Shown here: positions 1-6,857 of the stretch, piece after piece
Layout of the letters: the number at the start of each line of letters is the position of its first letter
How positions within the stretch are numbered: position 1 is the stretch's first letter
Assembly (NCBI GenBank): GCA_945900695.1
Contig: CAMDJU010000028.1
Location: 1-16,124 of the forward strand
Length of the DNA stretch: 16,124 nt
Reading direction: 5' to 3'
Origin: Bordetella parapertussis
GTDB lineage: Bacteria > Pseudomonadota > Gammaproteobacteria > Burkholderiales > Burkholderiaceae_C
Made by a program: the position numbers and the translations under genes
Notes under the pieces: model-generated
Told to the model about the DNA's origin: nothing
Seen by the model: the letters and a program-made list of their open reading frames with translations, nothing else
The model's database searches: none

Positions 1-2241
1 TTTTTGCGCAGCCCCTGGGCCAGCGCCCGTTGGTCTGCGCCCAACCTGAGCGCGGCCCGCGCCCTGCCCGGTGTGCGCGGCGTGTGGCAAGCCAGCGACT
101 TGGCGGGCATTTGCCAGACCTGGACCACCGCCTTGGCCACCTTGCCCCAGCACCGCAGCGCGGCCCAAGGCCCGCTGGCCGACGGCCAAAGCCACTGGCA
201 AGGCCAGCCCGTGGTGCTGGTGGTGGCCACCAGCCGCGCGGTGGCCGAAGACGCCTTGGCCTTGATCGACATCACCTGGGAAGAATGCCCACCCGTGGTG
301 GACGCAGCCGCCGCCTTGCAAGCCGACAGCCCGGTGATTCACCCCGGCTTGGGCAGCAACTTGGCGCTGGCGCACCGCATCGGCGGCGACAGCTTTGCTG
401 CGGTGGCAGCGCATGCCCATTGCGTGGTGTCGCGCGAGTTGGTCTACGCCCGCCACACCGGTGTGCCGTTGGAGGGGCGCGCCATCGTGGCCGAATTTGA
501 CCCAGCCAGCCGCAACCTCACGGTGCACCAATCGACCCAAGTACCGCAGCAAATGCGCGCCCTGATGGCGCAGTTGTTTGGCTTGCGCGAGACCGATGTG
601 CGCGTGCTCACCCCCGATGTGGGCGGTGCCTTTGGCATCAAACTGCATGTGTACGACGACGAGATGGCCACGGTGGCGGCATCGGTTTTATTGGGGCAGC
701 CGGTCAAATTCATCAGCGACCGCTTTGAGGCCTTCAACAGCGATGTGCATGCGCGATCGCACCGCGTCAGTGCCCAACTGGCTTTGGACGCGCAAGGCAC
801 GGTGCTGGGCTTTGCGCTGGACGACTTGATGGACATTGGCGCTTACTCCATGTACCCACGCACCAGCGTGCTGGAAGGCCTGCAAGTGGTCTCGCTGGTG
901 GGTGCGCCCTACTGTGGCACGGTGCTGCAAGCGCAGTTGCGCGTGGCCTACCAAAACAAAGCACCGGTGGGCGCTTACCGGGGCGTGGGCCAGCCGGTGG
1001 CTTGCGCCATCACCGAACAATTGATGGACGCCGGTGCGGCCCAGCTCGGTCTGGACCCGGCCGAGTTGCGCCGGCGAAATTTCCGCGTCACTTCCCAACA
1101 CGGCGCTACGGGCGCGAATGGCATGGACCTGGGTGGGTTGTCGCACCACGCCTGTTTGGACCGCTTGCTCCAACTGATGGATTACGACGGCCTGCGCGCC
1201 CAACAGCGCACCATGCGCCAACAAGGCCGCCACTTTGGTTTGGGTTTGGCAGCGTTTGTGGAACTGACCGCCCCTGGCCCCGCGTTTTATGGCGCGGCCG
1301 GTGCGCCCATCACCGCCCAAGACGGATGCGTGCTGCGCTTGGAGCCCAATGGCGGCGTGACCTGTTTGATCAGCAGCACCGACCAAGGCCAAGGCATTGA
1401 CACTGTGCTGCAGCAACTCATTGCGCAAAGCCTGCACCTCGAGATGGCCGCCGTGCGGGTGGTGCGCGGCGACAGCCACAGCGTGCCCGCTGGCGGGGGC
1501 ACCTGGGCCTCGCGCGGCATGGTCGTGGGTGGCGAGGCCGCCTTGCTGGCGGCAAACCAACTGTTGGCGCAATTGACCCAACTGGCCGCGGCGGTGATGC
1601 AAGTGGATGCAGCGCAGGTGCAATGGCGTGAGCGGGCCTTTCACCATGGCACGCAAAGCGTGGACTGGCTGCGCTTGGCCCAGATGCTGCACTATCGCTT
1701 ACACGAGTTGCCTGCCGGTGTGCAGCCCCAATCCTTTTCCATCGCCAGTGCCAGCGCGGTGCCCAGCCAGCCCTTCATGGCCTCCAACGGCATCCAGGCC
1801 AGCTGGCTCGAAGTCGATGCCGACACCGGCTTTGTGACCTTGCTCAAACACTGGGTGGTGGAAGACTGCGGGCGCGTGCTCAACCCCCTGCTCGCCGATG
1901 AACAATTGCGCGGCGGTGTGGTGCAAGGCATTGGCGCGGCCCTGTTCGAAGAATGCCGCTATGACGAGCAAGGCCAACACCTGACCTCCACCCTGGCCGA
2001 CTACCTGGTGCCCATGGCGGGTGAGATGCCCGACATCGTGATCGCCCATGTGCACACCCCGGTGACCCACACCTTGCTGGGCGCCAAAGGCATTGGCGAA
2101 GCCGGCACGATTGGCGCTGGTGCGGCGGTGGCCAATGCGGTGCATGACGCGCTGGCCCCTTGGGGCGTGCACATCGCCCACCAGCCCTACACGCCCGAAA
2201 AAATTCTGCAGGCCCTGGGCCGCGTGGGCCAACGCGCATGA
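1..2241 (+). CDS. Molybdenum hydroxylase large subunit (xanthine dehydrogenase family), 5' partial
   Basis: This is the molybdopterin-cytosine-dinucleotide subunit of a CoxL/CutL-type hydroxylase, which inserts an oxygen from water into a heterocycle or aldehyde substrate. The frame is open from base 1 and the first visible residues (LRSPWASARW) match the 'FLRSPHAHARI' stretch found some tens of residues into family members, so the true start lies upstream; about 745 residues are visible. Numbering from base 4, the cofactor loop GGAFGIK is at 207-213, the active-site loop AYRGVGQP at 324-331, and the C-terminal GIGEAG with the likely catalytic Glu at 699. AYRGVGQ replaces the AYRCSFR of form I CO dehydrogenase, so a CO dehydrogenase is unlikely. 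The stop overlaps the ATG of the next gene (ATGA), indicating translational coupling. The FAD and Fe-S subunits lie downstream at 4082 and 4930, after two unrelated genes. The substrate is unknown. Confidence 0.93.
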   Translation, partial: FLRSPWASARWSAPNLSAARALPGVRGVWQASDLAGICQTWTTALATLPQHRSAAQGPLADGQSHWQGQPVVLVVATSRAVAEDALALIDITWEECPPVVDAAAALQADSPVIHPGLGSNLALAHRIGGDSFAAVAAHAHCVVSRELVYARHTGVPLEGRAIVAEFDPASRNLTVHQSTQVPQQMRALMAQLFGLRETDVRVLTPDVGGAFGIKLHVYDDEMATVAASVLLGQPVKFISDRFEAFNSDVHARSHRVSAQLALDAQGTVLGFALDDLMDIGAYSMYPRTSVLEGLQVVSLVGAPYCGTVLQAQLRVAYQNKAPVGAYRGVGQPVACAITEQLMDAGAAQLGLDPAELRRRNFRVTSQHGATGANGMDLGGLSHHACLDRLLQLMDYDGLRAQQRTMRQQGRHFGLGLAAFVELTAPGPAFYGAAGAPITAQDGCVLRLEPNGGVTCLISSTDQGQGIDTVLQQLIAQSLHLEMAAVRVVRGDSHSVPAGGGTWASRGMVVGGEAALLAANQLLAQLTQLAAAVMQVDAAQVQWRERAFHHGTQSVDWLRLAQMLHYRLHELPAGVQPQSFSIASASAVPSQPFMASNGIQASWLEVDADTGFVTLLKHWVVEDCGRVLNPLLADEQLRGGVVQGIGAALFEECRYDEQGQHLTSTLADYLVPMAGEMPDIVIAHVHTPVTHTLLGAKGIGEAGTIGAGAAVANAVHDALAPWGVHIAHQPYTPEKILQALGRVGQRA

Positions 2242-3476
2242 AGATCACCGCGATCCACGAAGCCACGCTGCCGATTGGCTCGTCTATGCGCAACGCCTCC
2301 ATTGCGTTCGACCAAATGACCGCTTCGGCACTGCTCATCCGCACCGATCAATCGATCGGCGGCGAAGCCCTGGTCGGTCTGGCCTTTGACTCGATTGGCC
2401 GCTATGGCAAAGGCGGCTTGCTGCGCGAGCGCTTCATCCCGCGTTTGCTGGCGGCAGCACCCAGCGATTTGCGCGATGAACACGGCCACATCGACCCCAG
2501 CCGCTGCCAGGCGATGCTGATGCGCGGCGAAAAACAAGGCGGCCACGGCGAACGCCCCGGTGCCGTGGGCTTGCTCGACGCAGCACTGTGGGACTTGCGC
2601 GCCAAGCAGCAAGGCTTGCCGCTGTGGCAGTGCCTGCGCCAGTCCACGGGCCCCATCGCCTCTGTCTCCTCCTTCGCCGCCTCTGCGCCTGTCACAGCAA
2701 CTGCCCCACTCAGCGCCAAGGCTACCCATGCGGCCACTTCAGCGCCGCCGCGCATCGCCACCTACGCCTCGTGCGGCCATTTCACCGACAACCCCGACCC
2801 GCAAGCCCTGCGCGATGAAGTGGCCCAGTGCCTGGCCTGGGGTTACACCACGGTCAAAATCAAACTCAGCGGCCGCGACGCACGCCTGGATGCCCAGCGC
2901 ATCGCCAGCGCTTTGAGTGCGGGCTTGGCCCCAGCGCAATTGGCGGTGGACCTCAATGGCCAATGGGATGCCCGCTGCAGCGATGTGTTGGCCGTGCTGG
3001 CCGCGCAGCCCCTGGCTTGGGTGGAAGAGCCCACCCCGCCACTGGACTACGCCGCCTTGGCCGCGTTTTGCCACCGTTACAGCGGCCCTGTGGCCACGGG
3101 TGAAAACCTGTTTTCCGTCGACGATGCGACCAACTTGCTGCGCCATGGCGGACTGCGCCCCACATACGACCGCTTGCAAATGGACATCTCCTTGTCCTAC
3201 GGCGTGGGCGAGTACCGGGCCATGATCGAACGGGCCCAGTCCATGGGCTGGTCGCGCCAAGCCTTTTGGCCCCATGCCGGGCATTTGTTCGCAGCCCATG
3301 TGGTCGCTGGCTTGGGCCTGGGCAGCCATGAATCTGCCCCCGATCCGGCCCGCTTGTATGGTGGCTTTTGGGACGGCGTGCCGGTGGTCGATGGACACAT
3401 CGGCTTGCCCCCCCACCCCGGCGTGGGTTTTGAGCACAAGGCCAACACCATGGCGGTGTTTGACCAACTGCCATGA
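2238..3476 (+). CDS. Enolase-superfamily dehydratase, D-tartrate dehydratase-like
   Basis: This 412-residue mandelate racemase/muconate lactonizing enzyme family protein probably dehydrates a hydroxy or sugar acid with Mg2+. The ATG at 2238 overlaps the upstream stop (ATGA), and the protein then begins MKITAIHEA as family members do. The barrel residues are present: the KxK acid/base motif K207-I-K209, metal ligands D238 (VDLNG), E263 (WVEEP) and E289 (ATGEN), then H346 in WPHAGH and E365 in the LGSHES stretch. The C-terminal run ARLYGGFWDGV resembles my recollection of Bradyrhizobium D-tartrate dehydratase, hence the call; the substrate is an inference. An Ala/Ser/Thr/Pro-rich stretch at about 137-171 separates the capping domain from the barrel and looks longer than usual. 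The gene sits inside a molybdenum hydroxylase operon, between the large and FAD subunits. Alternatives are other acid-sugar dehydratases or a racemase. Confidence 0.88.
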   Translation: MKITAIHEATLPIGSSMRNASIAFDQMTASALLIRTDQSIGGEALVGLAFDSIGRYGKGGLLRERFIPRLLAAAPSDLRDEHGHIDPSRCQAMLMRGEKQGGHGERPGAVGLLDAALWDLRAKQQGLPLWQCLRQSTGPIASVSSFAASAPVTATAPLSAKATHAATSAPPRIATYASCGHFTDNPDPQALRDEVAQCLAWGYTTVKIKLSGRDARLDAQRIASALSAGLAPAQLAVDLNGQWDARCSDVLAVLAAQPLAWVEEPTPPLDYAALAAFCHRYSGPVATGENLFSVDDATNLLRHGGLRPTYDRLQMDISLSYGVGEYRAMIERAQSMGWSRQAFWPHAGHLFAAHVVAGLGLGSHESAPDPARLYGGFWDGVPVVDGHIGLPPHPGVGFEHKANTMAVFDQLP

Positions 3477-3578
3477 CCCACCGATGCCCCCCGCTTTCAC
3501 ACGCCATGCCAACACCTTTCACCAGGCGCTCACCCCCCATTCAAACTTTTTCACCCCATTGAACCCAGGAGCCCCCAC
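3477..3578 (+). other. C-rich, G-poor intercistronic gap
   Basis: This 102-nt gap between the enolase-family gene and the VOC gene has 50 C and 12 G by hand count and no convincing hairpin or open frame. It ends in the Shine-Dalgarno sequence CCAGGAG of the VOC gene. The strand asymmetry is the type that Rho factor loads on, but a Rho role is only inferred. Confidence 0.4.
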
Positions 3579-3992
3579 ATGACCACCGCCAAACTGCGCC
3601 ACATCGCCATCTCTGTTCCCGACCTCGAAGCCTCGGCGGCTTTTTACGAACAAGCCTTTGGCCTCAAGCGGGTTAATTTTGTCGTGACCCCTTATGGCGA
3701 TGGTTTGTCGCTGAGCGATGGGGTCATCAACCTGACCCTGCTCAAGTTCCACACCGACGACGCGGCGGGTGACGAGCGCGGCAAAGACTTTGTGGGCATC
3801 CACCACATGGGCTTCATCGTCGACGACTTGGAAGCCATGAGCGAAAAAATCAAAGCCAGCGGCGGCACCTTCCACCGCGAACTCAAAGGCGGCAATGGGG
3901 TGGACTTTGAGCGCAAGTTCCGCGACCCCAATGGCATTGTGTTTGACATCTCGCACCGGGGTTGGGTCGGCATCCCCCCGGACGCACCCTGA
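3579..3992 (+). CDS. VOC superfamily metalloprotein (glyoxalase/bleomycin resistance/dioxygenase fold)
   Basis: This 137-residue protein contains one vicinal-oxygen-chelate module pair. The ATG is supported by CCAGGAG ending 7 nt upstream. The opening RHIAISVPDLEASAAFY is the standard first VOC strand with metal ligand H8. The second half begins at GIHHMGFIVDDLE (H75 or H76) and closes with DPNGIVFDIS, where D123 occupies the position usually held by a Glu ligand. VOC proteins include glyoxalase I, methylmalonyl-CoA epimerase, extradiol dioxygenases and antibiotic-binding proteins; a single short unit fits an isomerase/lyase or a dimeric dioxygenase better than a full two-domain extradiol enzyme. 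It lies between the enolase-family gene and the FAD subunit, so it probably acts on the product of the same pathway. The specific reaction is unknown. Confidence 0.85.
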   Translation: MTTAKLRHIAISVPDLEASAAFYEQAFGLKRVNFVVTPYGDGLSLSDGVINLTLLKFHTDDAAGDERGKDFVGIHHMGFIVDDLEAMSEKIKASGGTFHRELKGGNGVDFERKFRDPNGIVFDISHRGWVGIPPDAP

Positions 3993-4081
3993 ACACCGCA
4001 CGCACGCAGACCCCAAGCCAGCACCCGCGCCCCTGAACACCCATCCTTGAACACCTGCGCCACCCGCCGCCACCCACCGCC
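3993..4081 (+). other. C-rich, G-poor leader before the FAD subunit gene
   Basis: This 89-nt gap holds 49 C and 15 G by hand count, with repeated CCACC/CCGCC runs directly before the ATG and no recognisable Shine-Dalgarno sequence. It has no open frame. It could act as a Rho-utilisation tract or a weak leader that sets lower expression of the downstream subunits; both are inferences. Confidence 0.4.
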
Positions 4082-4918
4082 ATGAAACCCGCCGCCTTCG
4101 ATTACCTGTGCCCACGCACACTCGACGACGCCTTGCAAGCCTTGGCCAGCCATGGCGACCAAGCCAGCGTGCTCGCGGGCGGGCAAAGCCTGATGCCGAT
4201 GTTGTCGTTTCGCTTGCTCGAACCGCCTTGGGTGGTCGACATCAACCGCATCCCGGGGCTGGACCAGATCCAACAAGACGGCGCGAGCTTGCGCATCGGT
4301 GCTTTGGCGCGCCACGCCCAGGTGATGGCCCATCCGCTGGTGGCCCAACACTTTCCCTTGCTGGCCCAGGCCATGCCACACATCGCCCATGCGGCCATCC
4401 GCGAGCGCGGCACCCTGGGTGGCAGCCTGTGCCTGGCCGACCCCGCCGCCGAGTTGCCCGCTTGCATGCTGGCGCTGGACGCGCGCCTGCTGCTGCGCTC
4501 GCAGCAAGGCGCGCGCGAGGTGGCCGCTGCCGACTTTTTCCAAGGCCTGTACCAAACCGCCTTGGCCCCCGGCGAGCTGTTGGTGGAGGTGCACATTCCC
4601 CTGCCCGAGGCGGGCAGCCAGATGGTTTTTGACGAGTTCAGCCGCCGCCACGGCGACTACGCGATGGCCGGCTTGGCCGCTTGGTCACACCCGGCCAGCC
4701 AGCGCAGCCGTTTGGTGTATTTGGGCTGCGGCGACCGGCCCACCCGCGCCCTGCGCGCCGAAGCTTTGCTGAATGCCCGCACCCCGGTACCTGAGTACCC
4801 CACCTTGCGTGCGGCCATTGACGCCGACCTTCACCCCGAAGCCGACCTGCAAGCGCAGCCCGATACCAAACGCCACTTGGCCACGGTGCTGCTGCAGCGC
4901 GCTTGGCCCCACCTGTGA
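4082..4918 (+). CDS. Molybdenum hydroxylase FAD-binding subunit (CoxM/CutM type)
   Basis: This 278-residue subunit passes electrons from the iron-sulfur protein to an external acceptor through FAD. The length is normal for the family (about 280-290). The two FAD pyrophosphate motifs are visible: AGGQS at 32-36 and TLGGS at 111-115, followed by ADPAAELPA at 119-127, as in CO dehydrogenase medium subunits. The N-terminus MKPAAFDYLCPRTLDDAL is the usual 'F.Y..P.tl.eAl' start of the family, so the ATG at 4082 is secure even though no Shine-Dalgarno sequence precedes it. It ends 11 bp before the Fe-S subunit start and must assemble with the large subunit encoded at the left edge. Separation of the large and FAD subunit genes by an enolase-family and a VOC gene is unusual. 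Confidence 0.95.
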   Translation: MKPAAFDYLCPRTLDDALQALASHGDQASVLAGGQSLMPMLSFRLLEPPWVVDINRIPGLDQIQQDGASLRIGALARHAQVMAHPLVAQHFPLLAQAMPHIAHAAIRERGTLGGSLCLADPAAELPACMLALDARLLLRSQQGAREVAAADFFQGLYQTALAPGELLVEVHIPLPEAGSQMVFDEFSRRHGDYAMAGLAAWSHPASQRSRLVYLGCGDRPTRALRAEALLNARTPVPEYPTLRAAIDADLHPEADLQAQPDTKRHLATVLLQRAWPHL

Positions 4919-4929
4919 CACCCCACACC

Positions 4930-5409
4930 ATGAACCCTTCGCACCCTCTGTCTTTGCACGTCAATGGCGTGGCTGTCCAAGCCCAGGTGGAGCCGCGCCA
5001 GCACCTGGCCGATTTTTTGCGCGAGCAGGTGGGCCTGACTGGCACCCACCTCGGCTGCGAATACGGCGTGTGCGGTGCCTGCACCGTGCGGGTGGATGGG
5101 CGCATCGTGCGTGCTTGTTTGATGCTGGCCATCCAAGCCCAAGGCTGTGACGTGCAAACCATTGAAGGCTTGGATGCCCAAGGCGGGTTCAGAGACTTGC
5201 AGCAAGCGTTCGTGGCGCGCAATGCTTTGCAGTGCGGCTTTTGCACACCCGGCATGGTGATGTGCGCCACCGCCTTGCTCGAACAAGGGGGCTGCCCCAG
5301 CCGCAGCGATATTCGCGCCCACATCAGCGGCAACTATTGCCGTTGCACTGGCTACGAGGCCATCGTCGACGCCATTGACCACACCGCGCGCACGCGCGCC
5401 GCCACTTAA
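4930..5409 (+). CDS. Molybdenum hydroxylase 2Fe-2S subunit (CoxS/CutS type)
   Basis: This 159-residue small subunit carries two [2Fe-2S] clusters between the molybdenum site and the FAD. The plant-ferredoxin-type cluster has C43, C48, C51 and C63 (LGCEYGVCGAC). The helical second cluster has C102, C105, C137 and C139 (QCGFCTPG and NYCRC). CGFCTPGM is the family signature. The ATG at 4930 is chosen because it lies 11 bp after the preceding stop and gives the standard N-terminal length; an in-frame upstream start at 4903 would only add residues overlapping the FAD gene. It is the last gene of the + strand operon and converges on the MarR gene, with 28 bp between the two stop codons. Confidence 0.96.
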   Translation: MNPSHPLSLHVNGVAVQAQVEPRQHLADFLREQVGLTGTHLGCEYGVCGACTVRVDGRIVRACLMLAIQAQGCDVQTIEGLDAQGGFRDLQQAFVARNALQCGFCTPGMVMCATALLEQGGCPSRSDIRAHISGNYCRCTGYEAIVDAIDHTARTRAAT

Positions 5410-5416
5410 GGGGGGC

Positions 5417-5435
5417 CTGGTCGCGAAGCGGCCGG
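5417..5435. terminator. Hairpin between convergent genes, possible bidirectional terminator
   Basis: CTGGTCGC and GCGGCCGG can form an 8-bp stem (two G-T pairs) with a GAA loop, filling most of the 28-bp gap between the convergent stop codons of the 2Fe-2S subunit and MarR genes. No U-tract follows on either strand, so intrinsic termination is doubtful. Confidence 0.35.
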
Positions 5436-5437
5436 CC

Positions 5438-5905
5438 TCAAGTGCCTATGGGGGCTTGCATGCGCCCCAACATGTGGTTCATCAGTTCCAGCAAGTTGAT
5501 TTTTTGCGCGGCCGACATGCCGGCCATGGCCCGCTCGCGAATGGCCACCGCCATGGGCAGGATGCGCCGGTACATGTCCTCGCCCAGCGGCGTGGTGTAG
5601 AGCCGCACCGTGCGGGCGTCTTGGTCGTCTGTTTGGCGGCGCACATAGCCATCGGCCTCCATGCGGCTGAGCAAGCGGCTCAGGCTGGAATGGGGCACCA
5701 CTGCGTAATCCGACAGGTCGGTGATCGAGCTGCCATTGATTTCGGCCAATACCGCCAAGATGCGCCAGTGCTGAAAGCTCACCTTCAAGGGGCGCAAATC
5801 CAACTCCAATTGTCGGCTCATCATGCCGCCCACGCGGATCATCAGATAGGGCACCGACTCGTCGAGTCTGTAGTTTTCCAGCGCCTGTACGGTGTCTTGT
5901 TTCAT
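5438..5905 (-). CDS. MarR-family transcriptional regulator
   Basis: This 155-residue protein is typical of the dimeric winged-helix MarR family, which usually represses catabolic or efflux genes and is released by an aromatic acid or CoA ligand. The DNA-binding part spans about residues 45-105: SFQHWRILAVLAE, ITDLSDYAVVPHSSLSRLLSRM as helix-turn-helix, then GYVRR and a wing containing DDQDAR (D94-R98), a family hallmark. It is the first ATG after an in-frame TGA. No good Shine-Dalgarno sequence is present. A strong promoter lies about 45 bp upstream, and a palindrome downstream of the predicted transcription start suggests autoregulation. It could control the convergent hydroxylase operon or the region B genes; its ligand is unknown. 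Confidence 0.92.
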   Translation of the reverse strand: MKQDTVQALENYRLDESVPYLMIRVGGMMSRQLELDLRPLKVSFQHWRILAVLAEINGSSITDLSDYAVVPHSSLSRLLSRMEADGYVRRQTDDQDARTVRLYTTPLGEDMYRRILPMAVAIRERAMAGMSAAQKINLLELMNHMLGRMQAPIGT

Positions 5906-5918
5906 CGCATTCAGTAAC

Positions 5919-5934
5919 CAATATGGTCAAATTG
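5919..5934. promoter_or_regulatory. Imperfect 16-bp palindrome, candidate MarR operator
   Basis: CAATATGG and TCAAATTG form two half-sites that match at 6 of 8 positions after reverse complementing. The site lies just downstream of the predicted transcription start of the MarR gene, where a bound repressor would block its own transcription. The size and A/T-rich arms fit MarR operators, but there is no second copy in the window to confirm it. Confidence 0.35.
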
Positions 5935-5948
5935 AAATGCTAAAGATG

Positions 5949-5977
5949 ATAATATTTTTACCCGTGAATGTTGTAAA
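5949..5977 (-). promoter_or_regulatory. Sigma70-type promoter for the MarR gene
   Basis: On the minus strand TTTACA (5972-5977) is followed after exactly 17 nt by TATTAT (5949-5954), giving 5/6 matches in each box with ideal spacing. It lies in a 105-bp AT-rich gap unlike its GC-rich surroundings. Transcription should begin near 5942, leaving a leader of about 36 nt. AAACGTTT at 5975-5982 is a perfect palindrome overlapping the -35 box. Confidence 0.65.
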
Positions 5978-6010
5978 CGTTTTCGAGATATTTGTATGTA
6001 TTTACCCTGA

Positions 6011-6784
6011 TCAACGCAATAACAGCAAAGCTGACATGGTCAACAAATACGCGAACAAAACTTGGCGAAACGCTTTTTCGCTGATGTGCTTTCCCAAAAA
6101 TCGCCCCAGGTACAGGCCCACGGCCATGGGCAGCAAAGCCAGCAACGAAAAGCCCACTTCCCCCAAGCCCATGCGGTCGTAATAAAACATGGCGCTGTAC
6201 AAAGGCAAAGAGCCAAAAAAATACACGATGCTGATGCCACCGATGAATTGCTCGCGGCTCAGGCGCAGAGCCATCATGTAGGTGATGATGATCGGCCCGG
6301 TCAGCGATGACACCGCGCCCAACATCCCAGAGAACATCCCCACACAGGCGCTGACCCAGCGCTCGCGCCGCGGCGAGACATCAAACTGCGGCTTGAAGGC
6401 CATCAGCACCACCGCCAACACCAGCACCCCGGCCAGCATGCGGTTGAGGTGGCGCACATCGAGCTCGAGCGTCATGCGCACGGTCAAGATGGTGGCAAAA
6501 AACTGCGCCAGCGACAAAGGCCAAAAGCGGCGCAGGTTTTGCCGCCACTGGCCCACCGTCCACACCTGCCACAGGTTGGAGCCCATCACCGGCACGGCCA
6601 CCAAGGCCATGGCTTGTGGCGCGGGCATGACCAGCGACATCATGGGCACGGCCAGCATGGGCAGGCCCACGCCAATCGCCCCTTTGACCACCCCACCCAC
6701 ACAAAACGACAACACACCCACGGTGAGCATGAGCGCCAAGCCAGGGGTGGACAGCCAGTTGTCCCACAGCGCTGCCGCGCTCAA
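6011..6784 (-). CDS. TauE/SafE-family membrane protein
   Basis: This protein of about 257 residues belongs to the sulfite/organosulfonate exporter family (formerly DUF81), which moves organic anions across the inner membrane. The hallmark first segment is clear: VGVLSFCVGGVVKGAIGVGLP, followed by a matching second-half segment GMFSGMLGAVSSLTGPII, reflecting the internal duplication. About eight hydrophobic segments are visible through to LLTMSALLLLR. The start is uncertain: a TTG at 6784 has GGAAG upstream and gives MSAAALWDNWL, while the first in-frame ATG at 6730 gives 239 residues and no Shine-Dalgarno sequence. It follows the Bug receptor by 73 bp on the same strand and is probably the last gene of the Rieske operon. 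It might export or import the aromatic acid or an intermediate; the direction cannot be told from sequence. Confidence 0.85.
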   Translation of the reverse strand: MSAAALWDNWLSTPGLALMLTVGVLSFCVGGVVKGAIGVGLPMLAVPMMSLVMPAPQAMALVAVPVMGSNLWQVWTVGQWRQNLRRFWPLSLAQFFATILTVRMTLELDVRHLNRMLAGVLVLAVVLMAFKPQFDVSPRRERWVSACVGMFSGMLGAVSSLTGPIIITYMMALRLSREQFIGGISIVYFFGSLPLYSAMFYYDRMGLGEVGFSLLALLPMAVGLYLGRFLGKHISEKAFRQVLFAYLLTMSALLLLR

Positions 6785-6857
6785 AGCCGCGCCGCTTCCA
6801 AGCCCGGTCGGCCCAAGTTCAAGCGCTGGTCCAGGCCAGGGCGTGGCGCGGCCACGG

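Noticed and set aside
688..1692. A 334-codon open frame on the minus strand inside the hydroxylase large subunit
   Set aside because: Shadow of a conserved coding frame; His/Gln/Ala-rich with no recognisable domain.
3579..3992. Classical two-domain extradiol dioxygenase
   Set aside because: At 137 residues with a single VOC unit it is much too short for that class, and the third ligand position holds Asp instead of Glu.
1..5409. CO dehydrogenase (coxL/coxM/coxS)
   Set aside because: The active-site loop reads AYRGVGQ rather than the AYRCSFR of form I enzymes, and no cox accessory genes are visible.
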